Shown piece by piece: positions 46,064-57,177 of a stretch of DNA of 64,000 nucleotides (positions within the stretch are counted from its first letter, which is position 1; the number at the start of each line of letters is the position of its first letter). Made by a program: the position numbers and the translations under genes. This DNA is from Fistulifera solaris (Eukaryota; Bacillariophyta; Bacillariophyceae; Naviculales; Stauroneidaceae), in the NCBI GenBank assembly GCA_030295235.1, contig AP026144.1, forward strand, positions 620,001 through 684,000. The letters are read 5' to 3'. The notes under the pieces were generated by a model. That model was given only the letters and a program-made list of their open reading frames with translations. It was not told the DNA's origin and searched no databases.

Positions 46064-47404
46064 ATGGAAAATAAGAAGGAAGGACCAAATCCAGACAAAG
46101 AGGCTAGCGCGATAGATACGGATGGCGCGACGGAAGAACCTTCCAAGAACGAAGACAATCATGGAACAAAATTATCATCGAAAAGGCCACTTTACAAGCG
46201 CAAAGTCTTGAAAAGCTACATCACATTGACACTGGCATCGTTTATCAATTACGACTCGGCCCAGAAATCCTCCAATGTCTTTGGCTCGGGCGGTGTCCCC
46301 AGTACGATCGGTCAACGTCGGTATGCGGTGGCGGTGTCGATTGTTAGTTTCGTCTTGGCGACGACGACTGTCGTGGGACATTTAGACCGCTTTCTATTCG
46401 AAAGATTTTGGCGGGAAAAAGTGTTTCCTGTGGGTAGTCGCATCGAATTGGCCATATTAATGTTTTTGGTGACATGGTGGTCGGTAGGGACCGGCTTGCA
46501 AACGTCCGTGACGGGGCTCGCGGGTGATTCCAAGGGTCAATTCTCGTTTTACTTCTCGACATGGGCTTGTCTGTTGTCGTGTTTCTTTGCCTTGGACGCT
46601 TGGTTACAAGAGTCGGCAGACGAAGGCGTGAAAGCCTTCGTGACTAGTTGGCCGAATCGAGCACCGGCGTGGATTTGTATTGCGGTCTTGAGTTTATCCA
46701 CACTGGTGTGGTACATTGATTTGTGGAGGAACCACGAGAATTTGGATCGAGAAGAGGAAGAATTTATACAAGGTACGTAGCAATGACGGTTCGTGTTATG
46801 CTAATCAATCTCGACTGATTATGCGTTTTCCGACGTTTAGTTTACTTCGAAGCGATCCGCGAAGGTAGGTAAAGCAATGTTAATACAACGTAAGTTGACG
46901 ATGAAACTAACATACGTGAGCGCATCGAAAGGAATTTGGTATTGGCTGATCATTATAGCAACATTTACGCTTTTGTCTTCCGTCGGCTTTGTTATCATGG
47001 AAATCTTCAGGGCAACAAAAGATGAGAATATACGTCAACAGAGCGGCGTCAACGCCATAGAAGGTTCCTGCTTTGTTTTCTTAGCGATGGCCTGGATCCC
47101 AACCGTGATGGTGGCAACAACACCCGGCGGACCAGCCAATTTGATTGGCAACGCCTACTTTTCGACTTGGCTGTTGGTGATTTTCGTCTTTGAAGGATTG
47201 GTATGGTTCATTCACGACATGCGCCAGCGGATTCACAAGTCATTGAAAGAGAAGCAAGCAGAATATCGCACGAAGCAACAACAAATCCTGGAGGAAACGA
47301 GGACAATAAGAGACAAAAACAACTCAACCACGGCGATGTCAGACACGTCAGGGAAACGGGAGCGTAGCAACACAGAATATTTTGATGCAGTTGATGCTTT
47401 CTAG
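46064..47404 (+). CDS. multi-spanning membrane protein with internal duplication
   Basis: 401 aa after removing introns 46773-46840 and 46865-46931, which leave a 24-nt middle exon (46841-46864). About seven membrane helices. A charged N-terminus is followed by LKSYITLTLASFINYDSAQKSS, then two related halves: RIELAILMFLVTWWSVGTGLQTS...FSFYFSTWACLLSCFFALDAW, and AIEGSCFVFLAMAWIPTVMVATTPGGPANLIGNAYFSTWLLVIFVFEGLVW. The repeated YFSTW marks the duplication. The C-terminus is a coiled coil (LKEKQAEYRTKQQQILEETR). Second intron branch-like ACTAAC. Function unknown; the arrangement looks like a stramenopile-specific family. Frame intact. Confidence 0.75.
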
Positions 47405-47528
47405 TTCATTACTGGTGGTGATCCTACTGAAAATTCACCATTTTTTCTGTGGGAATGTTTTATTAGTTTTAGCGATTGATAGCCGTGACAAACCTTTTGA
47501 ATTTTACAATTATTATAATACTATACGT

Positions 47529-49434
47529 TTAGAAGTCAGAACCATCTGTGATTGCGCTTATCTCATCACCAAGAACTTTGTCATCAGAATGATTCGCAAC
47601 GCCATTATTATTTGATGGCGAAGCTCTGTCCTTGTTCGTCCCTTTGCTGACCTCAATCCCTACCTCATCGTTCTGGTAAATCGAGTTTAGTGTGACATCT
47701 CGGGCATGATCTATTACCCCCAGACGTTCGCGTTGCATTCTATCGTCCCTGCCCTCATGACGTTCCGATTCACTGTGTCTCATTTCTCGCTGTGCTTCCT
47801 CCATCCGAAAAAAACCGTCTTGCTTTGACGCTTGACGGTGTCTGGCGTCAAATGTATAAACACGTTCATCTTCACTCGGTTCGTGATGCCTTTGAAACCG
47901 ACTCGGTTGCTCTTCCTCAATGAAGCTTTCGGCCAACATCTGTTCACCTCGATTGAGGGCGATGTCGATCTTTGTTCTGATCTTCGAAGAAACATCAGAG
48001 AATTCACCTTCTCGATGCCGCGCTGCTTCTCCATTGCTCTGTTCGTGATCGAGCAGGCGATTGAGAAGATCAAGACGAACTGTTCTCGCGGAATGTATTT
48101 CCTCTTGTTGCTGCAAAACGATCTCTTGAAGCTGGGCATGTTCTTCGCCAACGTAGGCCAATACTTCATGAGTCTCACTCGCGTGTTCTCTCAGCTGTAT
48201 GTACTTGTCGTTTGTCACTTCATACTTTTGACGGACTTGCTGTAGTTGTGTATGCAAGCTGGTAACTTCGTTTTCGAGTGTGTCACGCATAACACGGTCT
48301 TTTCGATCTTGCGACGTCAACAGCGCTCGTAGCTCGGCTATTTCGTTATTGCATTTGCGAAGCAATTCCTCTCGTTCTTCCTGGGCTTCCAAAACATACT
48401 GATCTAATGCCTTGGCATTGCGTTCCTCCAAAGCAGCTATTCGCTCCTCGTATTTTTCTTTTACGAGTTGAATCTCGCTCTCAATCAATCTTTCACAGTC
48501 AGCTTTCATTTCAGCTCTCATAACTGCAATTCTGCCTTCGTGTTCGGCTTCCAAGCGTTGAATATGGTGATCATGGAGAGCAGAACCAGTATGCTGTGAG
48601 GAATCGACGGTAGTTCGTGTCCCAACTGGGCTATCCGTCTTCACAATACTTGTCGTATTCACGGAGCCAGCCACCATGGCATTCGCATACAGCTTCATCA
48701 CTTTTACAGAAAACTTGGAGTCGCGGGCATGTTCTAATGGTATACGATCCCTCTTGTCTTTGATATAAACTGCTTTTGGGTATTGTGTCAGTAGCATCTC
48801 TAATAATTCTTCGTCGTCTTGCTTATGACGAAATGCGAGATGTAGGGGCAACATGCCCTGATCATCTCGCCGAGACGTAGCGGAAGGGTATTTTTCCAAT
48901 AGCGTTGAAACGATAAAGTTCGGAGATTGAAAGATAATTGCAGCATGTAGAGGTAAAAGCTTCCATCGGACTTTCAGACTACGATCCTTGCGCACAATCC
49001 ACGTTCGAACCTCCTCGGGATGAGAACGGCAGCGAGCGCGTGCCTTTTCCCAATTGGACGATTCCAGCAATTCATACAACGTTGTAGCTCCTTTATCATA
49101 ATCACAAGTCGTCTCCCCATGAATCTCTTCAAAGTACGAGCCATCGCCATCATTGTCGATTGTTTTAGGTGGCGTTGCACGTGGACTCCCCCCTAGTAAG
49201 AGGCCTGGCAGCTACACCTGTTGGAATTCTCGAAGAGGGCGAGCTTGAATATCGTGTCCTCGTTAACGATGTTGGAATGGATGTCTGACGTTGATCGGCC
49301 ATGCTTTGCAACTTGCTTGAATAATTCTGACCTGAAGTGCGGATTGGAATGTGAATTGAATTCAGCCGATCCATCGAGGATGTCAATCGCTCGATGGAGG
49401 GCGAAGGCACAGTGCGATCAAGACGAGCCACCAT
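47529..49434 (-). CDS. ankyrin-repeat and coiled-coil protein
   Basis: About 635 aa. The N-terminus is Ser/Thr-rich and disordered. Two to three ankyrin units follow: LLPLHAAIIFQSPNFIVSTLLEKYPSATSRRDDQGMLPLHLAFRHKQDDEELLEMLLTQYPKAVYIKDKRDRIPLEHAR. This LPLHxAxxxxxxxxxxxxLLxxYP form is very common in diatom genomes. A long coiled coil spans about residues 290-440 (HEGRIAVMRAEMKADCERLIESEIQLVKEKYEERIAALEERN...). The tail is hydrophilic, with Gln/Arg/Glu. One break at C6 49188-49193 (one extra on the assembly) joins the N-terminal segment. Probably a scaffold; role unknown. Convergent with the membrane-protein gene. Confidence 0.8.
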
Positions 49435-50024
49435 GATAGATTAAAATTGGGTACGATCGATCCTGTGGAGTGGAAGACCGAGTATACGTCAAACACCTTT
49501 ATTGCTATGTTTCAAAGGTAATTTGGTGTCGTGGATCACAAAGTTTCAAATTTTCTTTGAAAAGCGATGGAGAGCGATCGCCCTTTCTTAAGCCTTGCAG
49601 TTTGGCGGCGTAAAAATTCGCCAGAATTCTTGAAGTGAGAACCGTATCTACTGTCCAGTCTGGAGCATATTGGAGAATTCCTGTTTAATTGCAGCGGGGC
49701 CCCGCGCGACAACGTTTGTTATCTAAAAACCGTCATCGATTTTCTTAGAATTGAAGTAAGGTCACAAGCGCCGACCGCACATCGGATTATAAGACGAGAT
49801 ATATTTAACAACTTAAGTTGGGGTACGACAGTTGAAGCTACAAAAGTGAGGTTTGTGAAATAATGGACACCAAAGTTTGCCGCCGACTTCGATTTTGCAC
49901 AAAGATCCATGCAACATTAACGAAGAAGTATCATTGCCACAATGCTGCAAAGAGAAATCATCACTAGCTAGCCCCTCTTCTATTCCTATAGGTCTCTTTT
50001 TGCATACCATTGTCATTTGCAACG
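49435..50024. other. divergent intergenic region
   Basis: 590 nt between the ankyrin gene (-) and the next plus-strand gene. Nothing supported. Confidence 0.5.
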
Positions 50025-50979
50025 ATGACTGAAATTGATAACTACAGTGAAGCGGGCGGAGAAGATCCTGCCACAAAGAAACCTCGCATGGAGAGTGCTG
50101 CCGCACCGAGAGCATTAGACGATGACATGCTTCCCAAAGGAAACGGCGAGGAACATACGATCTCACAGCAAGTTGTTGAATGCGATCCTCCTTCTACGGA
50201 AACAGATTTTGAAGAGATTGCCACGCAAATGCGCCAGTCTTCGGTCGATACGAAGGATCTGGAAACGTACGAAAAAGGGTCGACCATGCACCGTGAAGCT
50301 GTGAAACGTCTAGCCTTGGAGTTCAGTCAGTTCGAAAAGGGCTTGGAGAATAACGTTGAGAGTTATGCGTTGCAGGAAGTAGCTCGCAAATACGATCAAA
50401 TTTGCGGAGATAATGATAAACAAGAACAAAAGATTCGATGTTGCTTTATTCAGAATCATGCGAAGCGCATGACGTTGCACGCGATCCTGCAAAATTGTGA
50501 TCAAGGCTGGAAGCAATGTTCGCAAATGATGTTCTATCAAATCAATGGTCAGGTAGCGGCAGATTCAACAACCGACCCCGTGCTGCTAGAAGGGGGAATG
50601 CAAGGAGCATGACCCCCACGTGGACCCTGCACAGGAACCCGATTGGGAAGCTTTGAAAGGATACGAACCGTCGCGGGTGGACATTGAGTGTTTTCTTGCG
50701 GGACGCCATTGTCTGCAACTTGCCCAAGAGCGTTTCTGTCAAGCCTACGAGGAGGTGCAACGAAGTCTTATCTCCATCAACGATGAAGTCACAAAAATCC
50801 TCGTGACGTCCATCGATTCCCTCGATGTGCCCATGAATCAGATGGAGAATCAATTGCAGTACCTACTCGCCGATAACTTCGTCCGTCGTCAAACCATGGA
50901 AAAGAAAATTCAAGAGGCCGCCCAGATGCAACAAGGAATGTTTCAAACGCTCATGTGTCGAGTGTCAATGAAAGATTGA
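50025..50979 (+). CDS. hypothetical acidic coiled-coil protein
   Basis: About 318 aa from ATG 50025 (the open frame extends upstream without ATG). Not recognised. The N-terminus is disordered, with KKPR, a possible nuclear signal. Helical segments follow: MHREAVKRLALEFSQFEKGLENNVESYALQEVARKYDQICG, then CCFIQNHAKRMTLHAILQNCDQGWKQCSQMMFYQ, and in the second half HCLQLAQERFCQAYEEVQRSLISINDEVTKIL and MENQLQYLLADNFVRRQTMEKKIQEAAQM. The frame changes at G5 50592-50596 (one base too many), after which KEHDPHVDPAQEPDWE continues. Both halves have similar composition and belong together. Convergent with the ABC1 kinase gene. Confidence 0.65.
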
Positions 50980-51070
50980 TGCTTTACCTAGAGCGCCCCG
51001 GGCCGCTTATCATGGTGTAGACCTCATATATTTGTAGTGCTATTTTTACAGAGTCTACTTGTCTCATTGA

Positions 51071-53753
51071 TTATGCCAACCTATCAACTTTTGCGAGACG
51101 GTCCACCGTTCGTTTGATTGCCCGTTGTGTGAGCTCATTTATTATATTATCAAATCGGGCTCTCTCTGTGGGACTAAGGCTTTTCAATGCGTCCCCAAAC
51201 TCTGTCTTTTTACCCGATGATGAAGGACCTCTGCGAATCGCATTTAAACTGTTCTGAACAAATTGGATCACAGGCTCTGCTGTTTCGGGGTTCAAAAGAT
51301 TCCTACTTCCGAGGATACCACTTCTAAGTGCATCAAGCACAATATTCACCGAGTCAACGCTCAAAACTCTCTTTCCTTTGAATAGGTCTCCTATTTCGTC
51401 TCCCAAGAATTCTCCAGCGGCTTCCGCTAGTCCAATTGCAAAGATTTCCTCCTTTTGGTCCAATTTTGGCGCTGCATAATCTACAAACTCGTTGATAGAA
51501 AGTACAGCAAGTGACGGTCCTTGACTCCCGTCGGCGGCCGGCATCAAAATGGGCAGTGGTATTTCTTCCAACTTGGGTGGCACCGGGAAAATATCACCTA
51601 AAAACGGAATGCTGGGTGGTCGAGGAGGGGTCAAAGTGATGACAGCCTCAGTGACTGCCCTTCGAAAGATCTGGCGACTTAATACATCCACGACATGGTC
51701 CATTTCTTTTCCAGAAGCGCACGTAAGGTGTCCGCCTGGTCCGATAGCACAAATTTAAGTCCATCCGAAACACTGATTCCATCATCAGGGACGGCATCCA
51801 AGTCAACAAAGGCAGCACCTTCCTGTGTTTTCACCGCCCCCGCTGCGTTATTTAATAAAGCAAGCAACCTGGTTAGTTTCAACCCATTACTGCTGTCGTC
51901 ATTGGAATATAGTACTTCCTGCAGCGCTTTTTTGAATTTCGGGCCGCCCTCCTTTCATCAACTTTCGGGCAATAAACGGATATGACTCCATGATGATTCC
52001 ATACTCATCGTTTCCAGTGAGTGCAACACCTTCCAAAGTTACAATAGCACGGCCAAGAATCGCGAAATAGGGAGGAATCGAAAAAGGGACTTGCTCCAAC
52101 ACGGTCAAAGCATCTTGCGTCATGGCCTGGAACCCACCAACCTGTGCTTGCATCGAAGATCCTTCATCCATGCCGTACATTTTCCTCACTTCACTTTCAT
52201 ATTTTTTGGCACCTCCACCCATAACATACGGGGTCAACGCTTTGTCCATCAATGGAATTACTGTGGCTCGGGCCGTGTCGGGAGGCAGAATACCCAGCAA
52301 GATAAAGTCATCCACCAGTGACGCATAGTCCTTATTGGCTAAATGAATGACGGCCGAAATCATGTGATCGCGGTCTTCCTCATTAATACTTGCCATTAAT
52401 CCACAATCAATCAAGGCCAACGTCGCTCCTTCTGCTGTGGGCTCATCGAGTAAGAGTAAATTTCCCGGATGTCTGTGTGGCAAAACGAAAGAGGTGAGAA
52501 AGATCCAAACACCAATACACACAACACAACATAACACAACACAATGTGACGACGTACGGATCCGCATGAAAGAATCCCACTTCAAACAATTGCGTCAAGA
52601 ACGCTTCTTGCGCGGCCGGGGTGACGGCCGCGATTTCTTCGGGACTGGCCGCGCTCAACTTTTTCCCTTGCATCCATTCGGACACCAGGATGCGTCGGGT
52701 ACACAATTCATCATAAACACGAGGAACCGTGACTTGCGTAATGTTGTTTTGGATCAAGGCCTCCCGCAAACGACGTTGATTGCGGGCTTCATTTTGAAAG
52801 TCCAATTCGGTATAAAATCCAATCGCCCATTCATTCAACAAGGCCACATAATCCGTTCGTTGTTGCGGAGCAAATCTTCGAATCAAATCATTGAAAACTT
52901 CCGCCGCGCGTCGCAATACGTACAAATCTTTGGACACGGTCGCCAACACTTGAGGTCGCTGTACTTTGACAGCCACTTGGGTGCCATCTTTCTGTAACGT
53001 CGCCAAATACACTTGCGCTAAACTCGCGGCCGCGACCGGTTCTTCCGAAATACTGGAAAAGAATTGTCCCAACGGTCCACCGAGTTCTTGTTCAATCTGT
53101 TGAACGGCCGTGGCCGTATCAAATGGCACGACACCATCTTGTAGTTTTTGCAATTCGTTCAAGGTCGCCGGTGGTAAAACATCGGGTCGGACACTCATCA
53201 TTTGTCCCGCTTTAATAAAAGTCGGACCCAGGTCTTGTAAATCCAAACGGGCTTGTTGAGACAGAGCCGGAATTTCGGCTTCTTTGATTTCGCCGTCTCG
53301 AATGAATAAAGTAACGATTTTGGTGAAAAAGGGTACGGCTTTGCCAACAAATTGTCCCCACCGCTGATTGAGAGCGCCGCGTTCTTTCTTCCAATACGCT
53401 TCAATCAACTGTTTGTCGTATTGCAACGGCAATCCTTCATCATCAACTTCTCTTTTTTCTGCGTTGTTGTCAAGAGCAATGTAGGATTTGGTGACATCGG
53501 GAGCTTCCAAGGTTTTCATGGCCACCGCGGCATTGACGGCGGCCGTCGCCATGGCGGCAACTCCAACGATCCCCGAATTGGTCAATCGTCGTGTGCTCAA
53601 ATCGTTAGTGTCTTTGGTGGTAGTAGTCGTAGATAGGAGACGGGTCGTTTGTCGAGGAGAAGAAGGACGAGGAGAAGGAGGAACGGTCGAGAAACTCGTT
53701 ACCGACGACGATGGTAGGAGAAGAACAAGAAGAATGGTTGTCGAGTATTTCAT
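51071..53753 (-). CDS. plastid ABC1/ADCK (UbiB-family) atypical kinase
   Basis: About 866 aa. Start ATG 53753; MKYSTTILLVLLLPSSSVTSFSTVPP is a signal peptide with a Phe near the cleavage site, as in diatom plastid proteins. The ABC1 core is complete: KxGQ motif in TFIKAGQMMSVRPDVLP, VAAASLAQVYLA, VAVKVQRP, HADPHPGNLLL and IDCGLMA (DCG in place of DFG). HADPHPGN is restored by intron 52473-52557 (GTACGT...CACAG). The core matches the plastoglobule ABC1K group acting on prenylquinone metabolism. The C-terminal 250 residues are a helical extension (LLALLNNAAGAV...; FVDYAAPKLDQKEEIFAIGLAEAAGEF). Breaks: CCC 51947-51949 (one extra) and T4 51707-51710 (one short). Confidence 0.93.
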
Positions 53754-54139
53754 GATTGTGTGGCGCTTCTCTTCTGCTGAGACTCTAATTTTATGAGACA
53801 CCTTCGAAAGGCTGTTTGGATAAGAATACGAATGAAACAGACAACACACCAGGTGCAAATGAGAATTACTTCGTACTCGTATTTGTTTTCTCGCAAATAC
53901 TCGCAAGAACAGCGCAGAAAAAAAGGAGGACGAAAAAAGTGGCTCGTTGCGGAGTGTCTTGCGTGGCAGCTGAGACGTTGGAGTGGAACACGGATTGCGA
54001 CTTCTTGTCGTTGCAATACTTAACCGAGAAACCAGATACTGCCGTCATGATGTCGCCACGGCACTAATTGTCTTAAGTAAAATTTGAGATATTCGTGTTC
54101 CGATTGCCGACCGAAAGTGAAAATAATGACCACGCGAGG
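53754..54139. other. divergent intergenic region
   Basis: 386 nt between the ABC1 kinase (-) and glycosyltransferase (+) genes. No gene or recurrent element supported. Confidence 0.5.
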
Positions 54140-55489
54140 ATGACCATGACAACGAGGCGAGTGACGCTCCATTATTATTCTACCATGAAACGTACACGTT
54201 CCCGCAAATACTCACCAACTCGAATACTAGCCGCTTTATTCATTGGTGCGTGGACTTATTTTTACTCGTATGCCTTCCTTCACGCAACAACCCGGCGGAA
54301 GGAAAATGACATCCAGCCAAAGAACGATATATCATCATCACCTGAAACGGCCCTCGAAGTATGCTCCTCCCAAAACAACAGCCACAATCCGCTCTGTTGT
54401 GCTTCTTGGCAAGACGAAAATACCGATGAATGGTGGACGCGTCATTACGATTGGATCCTGGCGTACGACAATCAAACGCATACGTGTTATTCTCGAATTC
54501 AAGACGCCCAACAATTACAGTTCTATCACAAATTACATCAAGTACAACAACAATGTCAACATCAAGTACAATTATCCCAAATCTCGAGTGGATATGCGGC
54601 CGCACTCATGGCAGTCGCTCGGAGTTTTTATGCCGCCTATCAATCGCAACACGCCTTTCAACTCACCGTACAACACGCGACCGCCAACTGGAATTTCAGT
54701 CCGAAAGATCCCCATCATTGGGCTTTTTGTCCCACGCGCGACATGAATTGTTTTTATTTGCCACTTTCGTCCTGTCCAGCCGAACAAGGACGGAACGATG
54801 CACCGCGGGGCAGCAAACCCACGGCCGGTGTTGCCTTGCAAGAATTTCAATGGTTGCGACAGTATGCCTTCCGGGTACGACATGTCGTACGACAACACGT
54901 ACAAGCGTATTGGGAAACACAACCGGTGCACATTCAACAATTTGTGCATTCCAACAACAGCAGCAACAACAACAACAACAATCCGAAATGTACCGCGATT
55001 CATGTCCGACGGGGGGATATTGCCTTTGGGAAAGGTCGACGTTATGCGGCCGTAGATGAATATTTAATGGCGGGGAATGTTCGACCCGGTGAAACGGTCG
55101 TTTTGTTGACGGATGATACTTCGGCTATTGAGGAAGTGGAACGCTATCTTAAACAGGATCAAGAGTGGATTTATTTGGATCGACCACGTACGACCGGTAC
55201 GGCGTTGGGATTTGAAGGATTCATCCCGTCACAAGATCCCGCGTATGAAGTGGTCTCGATCTTGGCCGAGTTGCAACTCGTGTCACATTGTCAGAAATTA
55301 GTGCACGGGAAAAGTGGCTTCGTCACGGTATTGGCGGAAGCCATGTCCTCTCCAGTGTTGGTGAATTTGCCCATTCAGTTGGACAAGAAGCAACAACCGA
55401 AGATGGATCCGGCGGATCGTGCACAAATATATTTGCAACAAATTCGAGAGCATTATGAAGAGCGAGAGAAATTAACTAAGCAAAGGTAG
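54140..55489 (+). CDS. type II membrane glycosyltransferase (fucosyltransferase-like)
   Basis: 449 aa from ATG 54140; an alternative start is ATG 54185. A basic cytosolic tail precedes the single anchor RILAALFIGAWTYFYSYAFL, the Golgi type II layout. The lumenal domain contains AIHVRRGDIAFGKGRRY, the HxRRxD nucleotide-sugar motif of alpha-1,6/alpha-1,2 and O-fucosyltransferase families (GT23/GT11/GT65), then ETVVLLTDDTSAIEEVE and the C-terminal ELQLVSHCQKLVHGKSGFVTVLAEAM acceptor-side motif. Cysteine pairs before the motif (LCCASW; FCPTRDMNCFYLPLSSCP) fit the FUT8 (GT23) pattern best. A run of Asn codons lies just before it. Frame intact. Confidence 0.8.
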   Translation: MTMTTRRVTLHYYSTMKRTRSRKYSPTRILAALFIGAWTYFYSYAFLHATTRRKENDIQPKNDISSSPETALEVCSSQNNSHNPLCCASWQDENTDEWWTRHYDWILAYDNQTHTCYSRIQDAQQLQFYHKLHQVQQQCQHQVQLSQISSGYAAALMAVARSFYAAYQSQHAFQLTVQHATANWNFSPKDPHHWAFCPTRDMNCFYLPLSSCPAEQGRNDAPRGSKPTAGVALQEFQWLRQYAFRVRHVVRQHVQAYWETQPVHIQQFVHSNNSSNNNNNNPKCTAIHVRRGDIAFGKGRRYAAVDEYLMAGNVRPGETVVLLTDDTSAIEEVERYLKQDQEWIYLDRPRTTGTALGFEGFIPSQDPAYEVVSILAELQLVSHCQKLVHGKSGFVTVLAEAMSSPVLVNLPIQLDKKQQPKMDPADRAQIYLQQIREHYEEREKLTKQR

Positions 55490-55788
55490 AAGTGGCAAAC
55501 ACTACGTAGACGGCAATCCATCGACACTTTTGGGAAGCGATTTGAGCCCATTCGTTTCAGTTACTTCCGTCAGCGCCTCTATTTTTTATTTATAATGTTG
55601 CCTGAATAGACTTGTTGTGAGATATTTGGCTACCTCTTTGCAACGGCACATTATAAAAGATTGGTAAAGGGTGTCCTCGCCGATCTTATGAAACTCCAAT
55701 CCATTGACTCTACATCACGAAAGTCACGATTTAATTTCCGTCCCGAGTCAGAAGGATCCTGCACTATGGATACATATGGATACATGGA

Positions 55789-56671
55789 CTAATACGACAC
55801 GCGTTGTTCCATTTCCTCACGGGTCCGATTATCACCGACACCCATTCCATTGACCGTCATCAATTGCACCTTCCAAAACAAACCCGTATCGGGTGGAACA
55901 CGAAAGATCCGATTGCCCCGCAAACCATATCCCAACTGTGGTGGTATTTGCAATGCCCGTATTTCACCTGGACACATATCGTACAATCCCAAATCGACAC
56001 CCGGGAGCATATCCCCCGATCTGAGGACCATCTGGTAGGGGCCGACCGGTTCCGCGGCGTTCCGATGAATCGTAGATGGGACCCTGTAGTGATTGGAAAC
56101 GAGCTTCGTACTTGATTTCCAAAACGTCACCGCGACGGGACGGAATCGAGCATTCTCTCGTCGTTTGGAGAATTGTTTTCTCGTAAGGACTCGTAGTAGT
56201 ACTACTACTGACACTGACCGTCCCCGCGGTTTGTTGCGCGAGCCGCCAGGCATCTGGCGCAGTCACCAAGGGCGTTCCAAGATCCGAAAGGGCATCTCCT
56301 CCCGCCGCCAAGTTCCGAAAGACCAATTGTACCGGATACGGTCCGGCCCGCAATCGTTCTTGCAATTGTACGGTGGATTCGTAGTCGTTCAGTATCATGC
56401 CTGGAAGTAAGGAGGGATGGGGTTTCAAAATTCGTTGTATTGTGACGACGGAACGACTACCGATCCGTGCATTGGTCAATTCCAGACCCATGGTTTCACC
56501 GGGACGTTCGATGACGAGTGTGACATCCTTTTCGTAAGCTACTGCTGCCGGGGAAATCCCTACTGTTAGTAGTAGATTGCGTAGTACGTGTCGTCGTCGA
56601 CAGGGGAAACCCATCGGGCCGGGAAGAAACAGGAGGATGAAATAATAAGCGGCGCGTGAAACTAACTTCAT
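55789..56671 (-). CDS. thylakoid-lumen FKBP peptidyl-prolyl isomerase with N-terminal PDZ-like domain
   Basis: About 294 aa. The leader has two parts: a hydrophobic segment (YYFILLFLPGPMGF) with Phe near its end, then RRRHVLRNLLLTVGISPAAVAYEKD with an AVA lumenal cleavage site, which fits import to the thylakoid lumen. Residues about 50-120 look PDZ-like (VIERPGETMGLELTNARIGSRSVVTIQRILKPHPSLLPGMILND). The FKBP domain runs from RRGDVLEIKYEARFQSLQGPIYDSS to SGDMLPGVDLGLYDMCPGEIRALQIPPQLGYG, with the IPP and GYG core residues. The domain breaks once at CC 56062-56063 (one base too many). Likely folds or holds photosystem proteins; activity not proven. ATG at 56671. Confidence 0.85.
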
Positions 56672-57177
56672 TGCGTATTGCTGGAGAGGCTTCTTTGTAG
56701 AGTAAGACTAATACCAGTAGTCAACCAAAGATTTCCACCACTGAACCAAGGAAGAAATAATGATAATCAAGAAGACATCCAACGAAAGTCGAAAGCTGCA
56801 GCGCACGACGAAGCTTGCTTGCTTGCTTGCTTGTGCACTCCGCGTCCGTCCGTCCGTTCGCCTGCAGCGACGGTGGATGTTGCTGCTCGTAGCGGTACCT
56901 GGTACTATTTGTAAATACTGTTTGTCACTCTACAGCAAAGTGCAGAATGGGAAGGCAGTCTGCCGTCGCTCTCGCCGCAAACCGTTCCAGCCGCACAATG
57001 CAATAGATCTTTTTTTTTTTTTATCAAGCCCGATGTGTGCTTGTTACGATTAATTGATTGATATTGCATGCATTCCACCTTGGTCAAGCTCCTATAAGAA
57101 AGGATCAACAACAGGAAGATACGGTGGATAGAGTCGGGAGACGAGGAAGCGACGAAAGTTAAACTACACGACAAGAT
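56672..57177. promoter_or_regulatory. divergent promoter region with palindromic element
   Basis: 506 nt between the FKBP (-) and PPR (+) genes. TACCTGGTA at 56896-56904 within GGTACCTGGTACT. Short tandem repeats nearby: GCTT units at about 56814-56833 and GTCC units at about 56845-56857. No gene supported (56905-57288 on - is a chance frame). Confidence 0.5.
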
